From Arthrobacter sp. Marseille-P9274 (GTDB lineage Bacteria > Actinomycetota > Actinomycetes > Actinomycetales > Micrococcaceae), in assembly GCF_946892675.1 (NCBI RefSeq), contig NZ_CAMPOV010000001.1:656033-720032 (forward strand): a stretch of DNA of 64,000 bases. Direction: 5' to 3'. Position 1 is the first letter of the stretch. Every line of letters starts with the position of its first letter. Below the pieces are notes generated by a model. That model ran no database searches, was not told the DNA's origin, and saw only the letters and a program-made list of their open reading frames with translations. The translations under genes and the position numbers were made by a program. This document shows, in pieces, positions 1 through 7,969 of this stretch.

Positions 1-884
1 TCCCCGTCCCACAGGCTCAGGTTGTGGTGGCAGCCGTTGCCCATCTGGCCGTTGTAGGGCTTGGGCATGAAGCTGGCCGTGACGCCGAACTCGCGGGCCA
101 CCTGCTTGCAGATCTGCCGGTAGGTGACCAGCCGGTCCGCGGTGTTCTCCACGCGGTCGTACATCCAGTTCAGTTCGAGCTGGCCGTCGTCCTCATAGTC
201 GCCCTCGATCATGTCCAGCCCCATCGCCTTCGCGTAGGTGACAATCTGCTTGTAGATCGGGCGCATCCGCTCCAGGTTCTCCACCTGGTAGGCGGGGCTG
301 GTGCCGGGCTTCTTGACGACCTCGAGGCCCGGGCCTTCCCAGGTCATCTCGGGTTCGGTGCCGGAACGGACCTCGAAGCCGGTGCGGGCGGTGAAGTCCT
401 CGTGGCTGCGGATCAGCAGCGAGCGCGTGTCGATCGGCAGCAGGCGGCCGCCGACCTCCGGCAGGTGCGGGGGCTCGTAGGCGGTGCAGAAGATCCGCGC
501 CACCGAGGTGTCCCAGGGCAGCACCACGAAGGTGTCGGGCTCCGGCAGCGCCCAGAACTCGCGGGCCTCGATGCCGCCGCCGATCAGGTTGCCGTAGCGG
601 TCGTTCTGCAGGTCGGACAGGGCGGTGCGGTGGAAGCAGATGCCCTTTTCCAGGTTGCGCTTGAAGTGGTTGGCCGGGACCATCTTGGCCACCATGCGCG
701 AGCCGATGGTCGGCAGCGCGTAATAGACGTACTCGACGCCGGCTTCCTGGATCTTGCGTCCCAGGTCGCGGACGACGTCAGGGCGCAGGTTCCGCTCGCG
801 GTGGCGGGCAAACGCTTCGCGGTCGTTAAGTCCGGCCAGCAGGTCGGTTCCGGCCGAATCGGGCCGTACGGGGGTGAGAGTCAT
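1..884 (-). CDS. Glutamine synthetase-like enzyme (partial, C-terminus beyond left edge)
   Basis: The frame reads open from ATG at 884 to the window edge, giving about 294 residues of the N-terminal and central part of a glutamine synthetase-fold protein. Near the edge it carries FMPKPYNGQMGNGCHHNLSLW, the GS segment around the glutamate/ammonia site, preceded by an acidic stretch with EGDYEDDGQLELNW that carries metal-ligand acids. The sequence is closer to GlnA3/gamma-glutamylamide synthetases than to housekeeping GlnA. It lies 33 bp after the ferredoxin reductase and is probably the last gene of the permease-P450-ferredoxin-reductase operon. Mycobacterial piperidine/pyrrolidine clusters have a GS-like gene in the same place, so ligation of glutamate to an amine or to released ammonia is the likely role. 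The substrate cannot be read from the sequence, and the C-terminal active-site arginines are outside the window. Confidence 0.85.
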   Translation of the reverse strand, partial: MTLTPVRPDSAGTDLLAGLNDREAFARHRERNLRPDVVRDLGRKIQEAGVEYVYYALPTIGSRMVAKMVPANHFKRNLEKGICFHRTALSDLQNDRYGNLIGGGIEAREFWALPEPDTFVVLPWDTSVARIFCTAYEPPHLPEVGGRLLPIDTRSLLIRSHEDFTARTGFEVRSGTEPEMTWEGPGLEVVKKPGTSPAYQVENLERMRPIYKQIVTYAKAMGLDMIEGDYEDDGQLELNWMYDRVENTADRLVTYRQICKQVAREFGVTASFMPKPYNGQMGNGCHHNLSLWDG

Positions 885-917
885 GGCAGTCTTCTTTCAG
901 TCGTTCGTAGCCGGCGG

Positions 918-2210
918 TTAGGCGGCGGCCAGGCGTGCGGCCACACCGGCATCGGTCACGAGCTTGCGGTAGTGCAGTTGCTTGTCGGCGGGCAGGGCAC
1001 AGGTCACGGCTCCGATGAGCCGGCCGCTGCGGTAGTAGCCCAGCGCGGCGCCGGCGGCGGGGCGGTCCGGGTCACCCTCGAGCACCTCGATCCGCTCGGC
1101 GAGCGCCGGGCTGCCGACGCCCTGGATCCGGATTTTGAAGATGTCCGTCCAGAAGGAGGGCAGCGGCGCCGCGGGTTCCGGAACCTCCGCGCCGTTGAGC
1201 CCGGCGACCAGGGCGGGCGCGGCGATCTTGGCCGTGTCCGCCGGGGTGGCCCAGTGCTCGACGCGGCGGGCTCCGGTGCCCGCCCGCTGGTCCGGGTACC
1301 GGGCGACGTCGCCGACGGCCACCACGGACGGCAGCGCCCCGCCGGCGCCGATGACGCGCATCGACTCGTCGCAGAGCACGCCGTCCGCCAGGTCCAGGCC
1401 GTTGCCGGCCAGCCATTCGGTATTCGGCTTTGATCCCACGGCTTCAATCACGACGTCGGCGGGCACCTCGGTGCCGTCCGACAGCCGGACACCGGCGCAC
1501 CTGAGGTGCGATCCGCCGTCGTACCCGTCACCGGACCAGTTTCCCGTCTCGTCCCCTGTCTCTGACAGGAATTCCACCACCCGGTGGCCCGAGAGGCAGC
1601 GGACGCCGTTGCCCTCCAGGAAGCCGCGGACGCCGACGCTCAGCCGCCGGCCGAGGGGACGCTCCATCGGGCCGCTGCCGCCCTCGACGAGCGTGACCCG
1701 GCAGCCCAGGGACGTCGCAGTAGCCGCGGCCTCGCAGCCGATGAAGCCGGCGCCGACCACCACCACGCGCGTGTCCGGCCGCAGTTCCCGGTGCAGCCCC
1801 AGGGTGTCATCGATCGTGCGGATGACGTGGCGGCCATGGCGCGGGCCCGGCACCTCTACCCTTGCGGGGCGGAGGCCGGTGGCGATGACCAGGCCGTCGT
1901 AGGCCAGCTCCTCGCCGGTGGCCAGCGTCAGCGTGCGGGCGGACAGGTCGGCCCGGGTGACCGGCGCGCCGAGCCGCCAGTCGATGCCGGTGGCGGTCCT
2001 TCGCTGGCGCAGCGTGACCGCGGCCAGCGCCTCGGCGGCCGAGCCCGGCGCCGCCAGCAGTTCCTTGGACAGCGGCGGCCGGTTGTAGGGCGGACGGGCC
2101 TCCTGGCCGAGGACGACGATGTCCTCCTCCCAGCCGGCCGAACGCAGTTGTTCGGCGGCGCGCAGCCCTCCCATCGAGGCTCCGGCGACGGCAATTCTGC
2201 GGGTCATCAT
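918..2210 (-). CDS. FAD-dependent ferredoxin reductase of P450 system
   Basis: 430 residues. It is a pyridine-nucleotide-disulfide-type flavoprotein of the putidaredoxin/rubredoxin reductase class: N-terminal FAD motif AGASMGGLRAAEQLR, the PPYNRPPLSK segment, a central NAD(P)H fold VVVVGAGFIGCEAAATA, and a second FAD contact with VVAVGDVARYPD near residue 300. It would pass electrons from NAD(P)H to the ferredoxin encoded just upstream. The start ATG overlaps the ferredoxin stop (TGATG) and its ribosome site AAGGA lies in the ferredoxin tail, so the two are translationally coupled. A second ATG follows immediately (MMTRR), leaving one codon of ambiguity. Confidence 0.93.
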   Translation of the reverse strand: MMTRRIAVAGASMGGLRAAEQLRSAGWEEDIVVLGQEARPPYNRPPLSKELLAAPGSAAEALAAVTLRQRRTATGIDWRLGAPVTRADLSARTLTLATGEELAYDGLVIATGLRPARVEVPGPRHGRHVIRTIDDTLGLHRELRPDTRVVVVGAGFIGCEAAATATSLGCRVTLVEGGSGPMERPLGRRLSVGVRGFLEGNGVRCLSGHRVVEFLSETGDETGNWSGDGYDGGSHLRCAGVRLSDGTEVPADVVIEAVGSKPNTEWLAGNGLDLADGVLCDESMRVIGAGGALPSVVAVGDVARYPDQRAGTGARRVEHWATPADTAKIAAPALVAGLNGAEVPEPAAPLPSFWTDIFKIRIQGVGSPALAERIEVLEGDPDRPAAGAALGYYRSGRLIGAVTCALPADKQLHYRKLVTDAGVAARLAAA

Positions 2211-2401
2211 CAGTCCTTAAGGAAGATCGCCTGGACGGGGCAGACGTCGATGGCTTCCTCCACCTCGTCCAGCAGGGTGTCGTCGAAGGTCGGTTCGTAC
2301 TCGAGCACGCCGTCGGTGTTCATCCGGAACACCTCCGGGGCGGCGATGGCGCACTGGCCGTGGTTGTCGCAGAGGCTGCGGTCGACGTCGATGGTCCGCA
2401 T
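2210..2401 (-). CDS. [3Fe-4S] ferredoxin, P450 redox partner
   Basis: 63 residues, typical for single-cluster ferredoxins of actinobacterial P450 systems. The cluster motif is CDNHGQC near residues 11-17 followed by CPVQAI near residue 54. The second cysteine position of a four-cysteine motif is replaced by histidine, as in [3Fe-4S] (sometimes 3Fe/4Fe) P450 ferredoxins. The protein is acidic, with many Asp/Glu (for example DDTLLDEVEEAIDV), as expected for docking to a P450. It sits between the P450 and the reductase and shares one base with the reductase start, so the three form one electron chain. Confidence 0.95.
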   Translation of the reverse strand: MRTIDVDRSLCDNHGQCAIAAPEVFRMNTDGVLEYEPTFDDTLLDEVEEAIDVCPVQAIFLKD

Positions 2402-2452
2402 GGGAAAGTCCTTCCGTAGGTGGTGCTGTGGTGCTGGGGAGCAGTTGGCGTG

Positions 2453-3652
2453 CTAGGAGCGTTTGGTGAAGCCGATGGGCAGGCGGATGGGGCCGGTGTT
2501 GCCGGAGTCCGGCAGCCACTCGTCGCCGCCGATCAGGTGCGGCTTGGCCAGGCGGCCCGCCAGCAGCGGCAGCGCCTCGCTCATGTCCGCCCGGGCGACG
2601 AAGTGGCCGAGGCAGTGGTGCACCCCGCCGCCGAAACCGTAGTGCGGCGCGTGCTCGCCGAGCAGGTCCATCTCCGGGTTCGGGAAGGCAAGCGGATCCG
2701 TGCCGGAGGACTGGGTGAACAGGTGCACCGTGGTGCCCTTTTCGATGGTCAGGCCCTGGTATTCGAAGTCCTCGACGGCCTCGCGGGTCACCCAGGTGAC
2801 GGTCGGATTGGTGCGCATGACTTCCTCCACGGCCTTGCCGCCGAGCTCGGGCCGCTCCGCCAGCAGTTCCCACTGCTGCGGGTTGCGGATGAAGGACTGC
2901 ATGGCCAGGCCGAGCTGGTTGCGGGTGGTGTCCATGCCGCCGAAGATCAGCAGCACCAGCGCGTTGCGCAGTTCCTCGTCGCTGAGCCGGTCGCCGTCCC
3001 GGCTGGCCAGCACCAGGCGGGAGACGAAGTCCTCGCCCGGGTTTGCCTGCCGGTCCCGGATCAGTTCCTCGGCATAGTCGTAGAGTTCGGCGACGGCCGC
3101 CTCGACCTTGTCCAGGTCCTGCTTGAAGGTCACGCCCAGGGCCAGGCCTACGGTGGAGGCGAGCCGGGCGATCTTCGGCCACTCGCTCTCCGGAATGCCG
3201 AGCAGGATGGTCAGCACGCGGGTGGCGTAGGGCTCGGCGAAGTCGCGGATGAACTCGCACTCGCCCTTCTCGATGAACGCGTCCACCAGCTCGTTGGCCA
3301 GTTCCTGGAACCGGGGCACCAGCTCCTTGATCAGGCGCGGGGAGAAGGCCGGATTGAGCAGCCGGCGGATACGGTGGTGGTCCTCGCCCTCCAGCACCAG
3401 CAGGTTCTTGGTCCACCAGTCGAAGAACAGCCCGCCGTGGACGCCGTTGTGCGCCGGCCACTTGGCGCTGCCCTGGGAGAGCTTGGGGCTCTTGAGCAGC
3501 TTGCTCACTTCGTCGTAGCGCAGCACGGCCAGCCCGAAGTTGGTCCGGGCGTACCAGCTCTGCTCGCGGGCGGTGCGGAGCTCTTCGGACTGCATCGCGA
3601 ACGACGGGTCCGAGATGTTCAGGTAGGGAACCTCAACGGTGGACGTACTCAT
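2453..3652 (-). CDS. Cytochrome P450 (possible secondary cyclic amine hydroxylase)
   Basis: 399 residues, a normal length for a soluble bacterial class I P450. The I-helix oxygen motif is FGGMDTT (about 237-243), the ExxR motif is EVMR (about 277-280), and the haem loop FGGGVHHCLG gives the cysteine ligand near 347. All are intact. It is followed by its own ferredoxin and reductase and a GS-like gene, and preceded by an amino-acid/amine permease. This order resembles the pip/mor clusters of mycobacteria, in which a CYP151-type enzyme opens piperidine, pyrrolidine or morpholine rings. Assignment to CYP151 is inferred from context, not demonstrated. Other N-alkyl amines are possible substrates. 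Confidence 0.9.
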   Translation of the reverse strand: MSTSTVEVPYLNISDPSFAMQSEELRTAREQSWYARTNFGLAVLRYDEVSKLLKSPKLSQGSAKWPAHNGVHGGLFFDWWTKNLLVLEGEDHHRIRRLLNPAFSPRLIKELVPRFQELANELVDAFIEKGECEFIRDFAEPYATRVLTILLGIPESEWPKIARLASTVGLALGVTFKQDLDKVEAAVAELYDYAEELIRDRQANPGEDFVSRLVLASRDGDRLSDEELRNALVLLIFGGMDTTRNQLGLAMQSFIRNPQQWELLAERPELGGKAVEEVMRTNPTVTWVTREAVEDFEYQGLTIEKGTTVHLFTQSSGTDPLAFPNPEMDLLGEHAPHYGFGGGVHHCLGHFVARADMSEALPLLAGRLAKPHLIGGDEWLPDSGNTGPIRLPIGFTKRS

Positions 3653-3711
3653 GGTGGAACCTGTTCTTTCGTCTGTGTGCTACTGGTGGGTGCCCGAGGG
3701 CCGAGGGGTGC

Positions 3712-5226
3712 TCAGTCGGTGAAGGAGTGCCGCGGTCCGGACGGGATGGCGTCGCCGGCCGGGGCATCGCCCTTGAGATAGGGCTTCTTCCAGGCCATGT
3801 AGACCAGCCCCAGGAGAACGACGCCGACGGCGGAGATCAGCACGATGTAGTTCGAGAACCAGCCCGCCTCCGGGGTCCGGGGCCACGCCATGTTGACCAT
3901 GCCGAGCACACCCCAGGCGAGCGCGGCGACGGTGACCGGAATGCCCCAGGCGCCGAGCTGGAAGGCACCTCGCGGACGCCAGCCCTTGAGCCGGGCCCGC
4001 AGGGAGGCCAGGACCACCATTTGGAAGCCCATGTACATGCCCATCGCGGCGAAGGAGATGATGGTGACCAGCGCATCCTCGGACACTTTGGATCCGATCA
4101 CGATCAGCGCCGGGACCAGGCCGGCCAGCAGCAGGGCATACGGCGGCACGTGGCGGGACTCGCTGAACTTGCTGAGCAGCTTGCTCGCCGGGAGGATGCC
4201 GTCGCGGGCCATCGAATAGGCCAGCCTCGAGGACGCCGCCTGCAGGCTCAGTACGCAGGAAACGAAGGAGATCAGGACGACGGCGAGGACCACCTTCATG
4301 CCGACCGGACCGAAGGCCGAGAGGAGCACGTTGCCGACCGGATCGGCGTCGGTCCCGCTGATCACTGCACCGAAGTCCGGCACCGCCAGAATCAGGGACA
4401 GGCAGACGAACATCGCGGCGAAACCGCCGATGTAAATGGTCATCCGCATGGCCTTCGGGATGGTGCGCCCCGGGCTCGGAACTTCCTCGGCCACATCGCC
4501 GCACGCCTCGAACCCGTAGTACTGGTAGATACCGATCAGGCCGGCCGCCGCGAAGGCGATGAAGTAATTGCTGCCCTCCCCAGCGCCGAAGCTCTGGAAG
4601 AGGACGCTCAGGTCGTGGTGCCGGGCGGTGACGATCAGCCAAAACCCGACCACCAGCGCGCCGCCGAGCTCGGCGAGCAGTCCGAGCATGGCGACCTTGT
4701 TCAGCACCTTGGTGCCGCCGAGGTTCAGGATCGTTGCGAGCAGGATGACTCCCAGCGCCGCCAGGATGACCGAGTTGACGCTGCTTTCCATGCCGAGGAG
4801 CGAGCTGAGGAACGGGCCGGCGCCGTAGGCGACGCTGGCAATGGTGGCCAGCAGCGCGCACAGGTAGACCCAGCCGTTCATCCAGCCCCACTTGCGGCCC
4901 CACAGGCGCCGGGACCAGGGGTACACGCCGCCGGCAACCGGGTAGTTGGAAACCACTTCGCCGAACACGGTTGCCACGAGCAGCTGGCCGCCGCCGACGA
5001 TAATGAGCGACCAGAACATGGGCGGCCCGGCGATCCCCAGGGACGCGGCGAACAGCGAGTAGATGCCCACCACCGGAGAAAGGTAGGTGAAGCCGAGGGA
5101 GACGTTCCCCCAGAAAGTCATTTCGCGCTTGAATTGCTGATCGTACGAGTAGCCTAGGCTGGCCAGATGCTCGGCATCCTCATCGATGCCGGCCTCCCCA
5201 GCGGGCCGCGTCATTTCGGCGGACAT
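3712..5226 (-). CDS. APC-family amino acid/amine permease
   Basis: 504 residues with about twelve hydrophobic segments, starting with GNVSLGFTYLSPVVGIYSLF and including AGLIGIYQYYGFEACGDVAEEVPSPGRTIPKA, which carries the APC-superfamily consensus around transmembrane segments 6-7. It resembles bacterial amino-acid/choline/GABA-type transporters. The start ATG has a good ribosome site (AAGGAG, about 8 bases upstream). It is the first gene of the leftward P450 operon, 59 bp before the P450, so it probably imports the amine substrate or an amino-acid derivative of it. An 11-bp dyad lies about 40 bp upstream of the start. Confidence 0.9.
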   Translation of the reverse strand: MSAEMTRPAGEAGIDEDAEHLASLGYSYDQQFKREMTFWGNVSLGFTYLSPVVGIYSLFAASLGIAGPPMFWSLIIVGGGQLLVATVFGEVVSNYPVAGGVYPWSRRLWGRKWGWMNGWVYLCALLATIASVAYGAGPFLSSLLGMESSVNSVILAALGVILLATILNLGGTKVLNKVAMLGLLAELGGALVVGFWLIVTARHHDLSVLFQSFGAGEGSNYFIAFAAAGLIGIYQYYGFEACGDVAEEVPSPGRTIPKAMRMTIYIGGFAAMFVCLSLILAVPDFGAVISGTDADPVGNVLLSAFGPVGMKVVLAVVLISFVSCVLSLQAASSRLAYSMARDGILPASKLLSKFSESRHVPPYALLLAGLVPALIVIGSKVSEDALVTIISFAAMGMYMGFQMVVLASLRARLKGWRPRGAFQLGAWGIPVTVAALAWGVLGMVNMAWPRTPEAGWFSNYIVLISAVGVVLLGLVYMAWKKPYLKGDAPAGDAIPSGPRHSFTD

Positions 5227-5263
5227 TGCGCTCCTTCAGGACTCATAGTTATATGCGGCCAGG

Positions 5264-5308
5264 CGTGGTCTTCGAGGAGCCCCATTCCCCGTTGTGACGA
5301 AGACCACG
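5264..5308. promoter_or_regulatory. Perfect 11-bp inverted repeat upstream of permease-P450 operon
   Basis: CGTGGTCTTCG (5264-5274) is matched exactly by CGAAGACCACG (5298-5308) with 23 bp between. It lies in the 285-bp gap before the permease start. On the minus strand no T-run follows, so an operator for the amine operon is more likely than a terminator. A TATAACT-like -10 box and AAGGAG lie between the dyad and the start. No other gene was found in 5227-5511. Confidence 0.5.
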
Positions 5309-5511
5309 TGATCGCCATCACGGAAAAACCCTATAAATGAATGTTTTAGAACGCAAGGGCCGTTCGGGAAGTTTTCTTGGCGGCATCGAAGTTCTGAATG
5401 CTGATGCCGCGCTATCGCCACGCTATTTCGTCCGCCAATCCGCGGAGTATGGCGCAGCCCACGAAGGCTGTAAACATCAGGAAAAGCTTTATTTCCGACA
5501 GATTTCTGCAG

Positions 5512-6465
5512 CTACAGCAGGGGCCAGACCCGGCGCCGCAGGTCGTACAGCCCCCAGGCCCGGGGAATCAGATCGCAGGCGGCGTCCGAAGCCCGCCGCA
5601 GCTGCTCCATGCCGCCGGCGGTACCGTGCTCCGCACTGGAACCGGCGCGCTTGCTGCTTGGTCTGCCGGGCTCAGTGCTCGGACGGCGGAGCTCGCCGCC
5701 CTGACTGCTGAAGGGACCGGGATAACTACCGGGCTTCCCGGTGGCCCACTCCAGGCCGTGGGAGTAGCCGCTGCAGAACTGCCAGATGTAGATCAGCTCG
5801 GCCGGCACGCCGCCGTCGGCCCTCAGATCCTTGAGGATCGCCGTCTGCGTCCTGTTCTTGGTCGCGTAGCCCCAGCGGCCCTCGGCCTTCTTGGTGAAGA
5901 TCGGCGGCAGGCCAGCCGCCCGGGCCGCCTCGTTCACCTCATGACGGAGTCCCTCGAAGCTAACCTGCGCGTCCGGATGCAGGTCGGGATGCAACTCCTC
6001 GAGGTAGGCGTCCCAGAAGGAGGCCGCATTGAAGACATCCCGTGCGACCAGCACCAGGCTGCGCCGGATTCGCTCGCGGCCCTCCTCCGGCTGTAGCGCC
6101 CAGAGCACCGTCGTGCCGCATTCGATCACCGTCCGGACCAGCGAATAAGGCGCATGCGAGTTCAGCCGGTAGAACACCCCGCCGGACGGGTCCTCCACGA
6201 ACAGCAGCCGCCGCAGCGCCTGCAGGTTGTCCATCGCCGCCGCCAGCGACTGCTGCAGCAGGCTGCTGACGCTCCGCGACGAAGCGAAATGCCGGTCCAT
6301 CAAAGCCAGCGGCGAGCCCGGCTCTACGTCCTCCCCCGCAGGATCCCGCGCACTGAACGGCTCCAGTTCGTCCAGCCGCGCCAGAATCGCGGCCGCCGCC
6401 TGGCCGTCCCGATCCGCTCCGCCTACCCGGCCCGCGCAGCCCTCGGGCACCCGCCCGTCTCCCAT
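5512..6465 (-). CDS. Hypothetical protein, unknown function
   Basis: About 317 residues if started at ATG 6465 (MGDGRV); the open frame continues upstream but there crosses a 29-bp tandem repeat that is unlikely to be coding. The protein is mostly soluble and alpha-helical in appearance, with a conserved-looking core: LALMDRHFASSRSVSSLLQQSL, TVIECGTTVLWALQPEEG, and a C-terminal WQFCSGYSHGLEWATG followed by a polar low-complexity stretch. The pattern of scattered His, Tyr and acidic residues resembles actinobacterial proteins of unknown function. I do not recognise the family. The next gene upstream is divergent. A shorter start (MDRHF) is possible. Confidence 0.6.
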   Translation of the reverse strand: MGDGRVPEGCAGRVGGADRDGQAAAAILARLDELEPFSARDPAGEDVEPGSPLALMDRHFASSRSVSSLLQQSLAAAMDNLQALRRLLFVEDPSGGVFYRLNSHAPYSLVRTVIECGTTVLWALQPEEGRERIRRSLVLVARDVFNAASFWDAYLEELHPDLHPDAQVSFEGLRHEVNEAARAAGLPPIFTKKAEGRWGYATKNRTQTAILKDLRADGGVPAELIYIWQFCSGYSHGLEWATGKPGSYPGPFSSQGGELRRPSTEPGRPSSKRAGSSAEHGTAGGMEQLRRASDAACDLIPRAWGLYDLRRRVWPLL

Positions 6466-6550
6466 GCGGACATCGTAGTCCCGCCTGCTCCCCTGCAGAC
6501 ATCGCAGTCCCGCCCGATCCCGTGCGGACACCGCACTCCCGTCCGATCCC
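6464..6550. repeat. Three tandem 29-bp imperfect repeats
   Basis: Units lie at 6464-6492, 6493-6521 and 6522-6550, sharing the pattern NTGCRGACAYCGNASTCCCG followed by a C/T-rich 9-mer. They sit in the gap between a leftward hypothetical gene and the rightward CoA-transferase. As 29 is not a multiple of three, coding use across units is unlikely. There are no unique spacers, so this is not CRISPR. Confidence 0.85.
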
Positions 6551-6751
6551 TGCGCTCCGGCCTCCCTCCTATCCAGCCCGAACCTCGCCGGGCCCCGAGC
6601 GAACCGTTCGCCTCGTGGGGCTGCCCGACCCTTGTGCATTCCATCCCCCTCTGGGCCGAGTCGTCCAATGCGGAGCACCGAAGGCCTCCCTAGACTGGTC
6701 GCCAGTTCCGGGCCGACAATCGTCCGGCCCCTCCCCAACGAAAGGGCACCG

Positions 6752-7930
6752 ATGCCTGCACAGCCCGGCCTCCCGCCGTCGTCCGCTGCACGCCCGTTGG
6801 AAGGCGTTCTGGTGGCGGACTTTTCCCGCGTGCTGGCCGGGCCGCTGGCCACCATGACGCTGGCCGACCTGGGCGCGCGGGTGGTCAAGGTGGAACGGCC
6901 GGGGGCCGGCGACGACACCCGCAGCTGGGGCCCGCCGTTCTCCGCGACCGGATCGACCTATTTCGAGAGCGTCAACCGGAACAAGGAGTCCGTCTGCCTG
7001 GACCTGTCCGACCCCGGGGACCTCGCTGTGGCCCGGGAACTGGCGCTGCGGGCGGACGTGCTGGTGGAGAACTTCAAGCCCGGCGGCATGGCCAAGCTGG
7101 GCCTGGGCTACGACGAGCTGTCGGCGGAAAATCCCGGGCTCGTCTACGCCTCGATCTCCGGCTTCGGGTCGGCCCAGGGCGCGTCGCTGCCGGGCTACGA
7201 CTTCATCGTGCAGGCGGTCGGCGGGCTGATGAGCATTACCGGCGAGGCGGACGGCTCCCCTTACAAGGCCGGCGTCGCGCTGGTCGACGTGCTGACGGCG
7301 AAGGACGCGACGATCGGCATCCTCGCGGCCCTCACCGCGCGCAACAATTCCGGGCGCGGGAGCCTGCTGGAGGTCAACCTGCTCTCCAGCCTGCAGGGCG
7401 CGCTGGCCAACCAGGCGCAGGCCTACCTCGGCGCGGGCAAGGTGCCCGGCCGGATGGGCAACGAGCACCCCTCGATCGTGCCCTACCAGCTGCTGGAGTG
7501 CGCCGACGGGCCGCTCGCGGTAGCGTGCGGCAATGACGGGCAGTTCCGGCGGCTGGCCGAAGTGCTGGGGCGGCCCGGGCTGGCGGGGGATGCGCGGTTC
7601 GCCACCAATAGCGCCCGGGTGGAACACCGCACCGAACTGATCCCGCTACTGGAGCAGGCCCTTGGCACCGCGACCGCCGCCGTCTGGCAGGACAAGCTCG
7701 TCGGTGTGGGCGTTCCCGCCGGCCCCGTGGCCACCATCGACGCCGGCATCGAGTACGCCGATTCCCTCGGGCTGCAGCCGACCATCGACGTCCAGGACGC
7801 CGCCGGCGAGACGGTCGGCCGGCAGGTCCGGCATCCGATCAGCTGGACTCCCGCCTTCGCACCGCGCAGCAGCGCCCCGCCGGCCCTCGGCGAGCACACC
7901 GAGTCCGTGCTGGAGTGGCTGCGCCGCTGA
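6752..7930 (+). CDS. CaiB/BaiF family III CoA-transferase (glutarate CoA-transferase-like)
   Basis: 392 residues from ATG 6752, chosen because GAAAGGG lies 8 bases upstream; upstream in-frame codons lack coding character. N-terminal PLEGVLVADFSRVLAGPLATMTLADLGARVVKVE is the family III signature. The VNRNKESVCLDLSDP stretch resembles that of SUGCT, the succinate-hydroxymethylglutarate CoA-transferase that also acts on glutarate. The catalytic Asp is probably in GVALVDVLTAKDATIG. It would move CoA between succinyl-CoA and a dicarboxylate. A glutaryl-CoA dehydrogenase gene 3.2 kb downstream makes glutarate the best guess for the acceptor. Confidence 0.85.
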   Translation: MPAQPGLPPSSAARPLEGVLVADFSRVLAGPLATMTLADLGARVVKVERPGAGDDTRSWGPPFSATGSTYFESVNRNKESVCLDLSDPGDLAVARELALRADVLVENFKPGGMAKLGLGYDELSAENPGLVYASISGFGSAQGASLPGYDFIVQAVGGLMSITGEADGSPYKAGVALVDVLTAKDATIGILAALTARNNSGRGSLLEVNLLSSLQGALANQAQAYLGAGKVPGRMGNEHPSIVPYQLLECADGPLAVACGNDGQFRRLAEVLGRPGLAGDARFATNSARVEHRTELIPLLEQALGTATAAVWQDKLVGVGVPAGPVATIDAGIEYADSLGLQPTIDVQDAAGETVGRQVRHPISWTPAFAPRSSAPPALGEHTESVLEWLRR

Positions 7931-7969
7931 GAGGCTGGACCACTCCGCTAAAGGTGAAGTCCGGCGCAG

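Noticed and set aside
24-1433. Long rightward open frame opposite the GS-like and reductase genes
   Set aside because: It is a GC-rich antisense shadow with Arg/Gly/Val-rich composition and no domain; the leftward genes are clear.
5236-5421. 61-residue leftward open frame before the permease
   Set aside because: It has no ribosome site and its DNA contains the inverted repeat and promoter-like elements.
6464-6550. CRISPR array
   Set aside because: Repeats are directly abutting with no unique spacers, and there are no cas genes.
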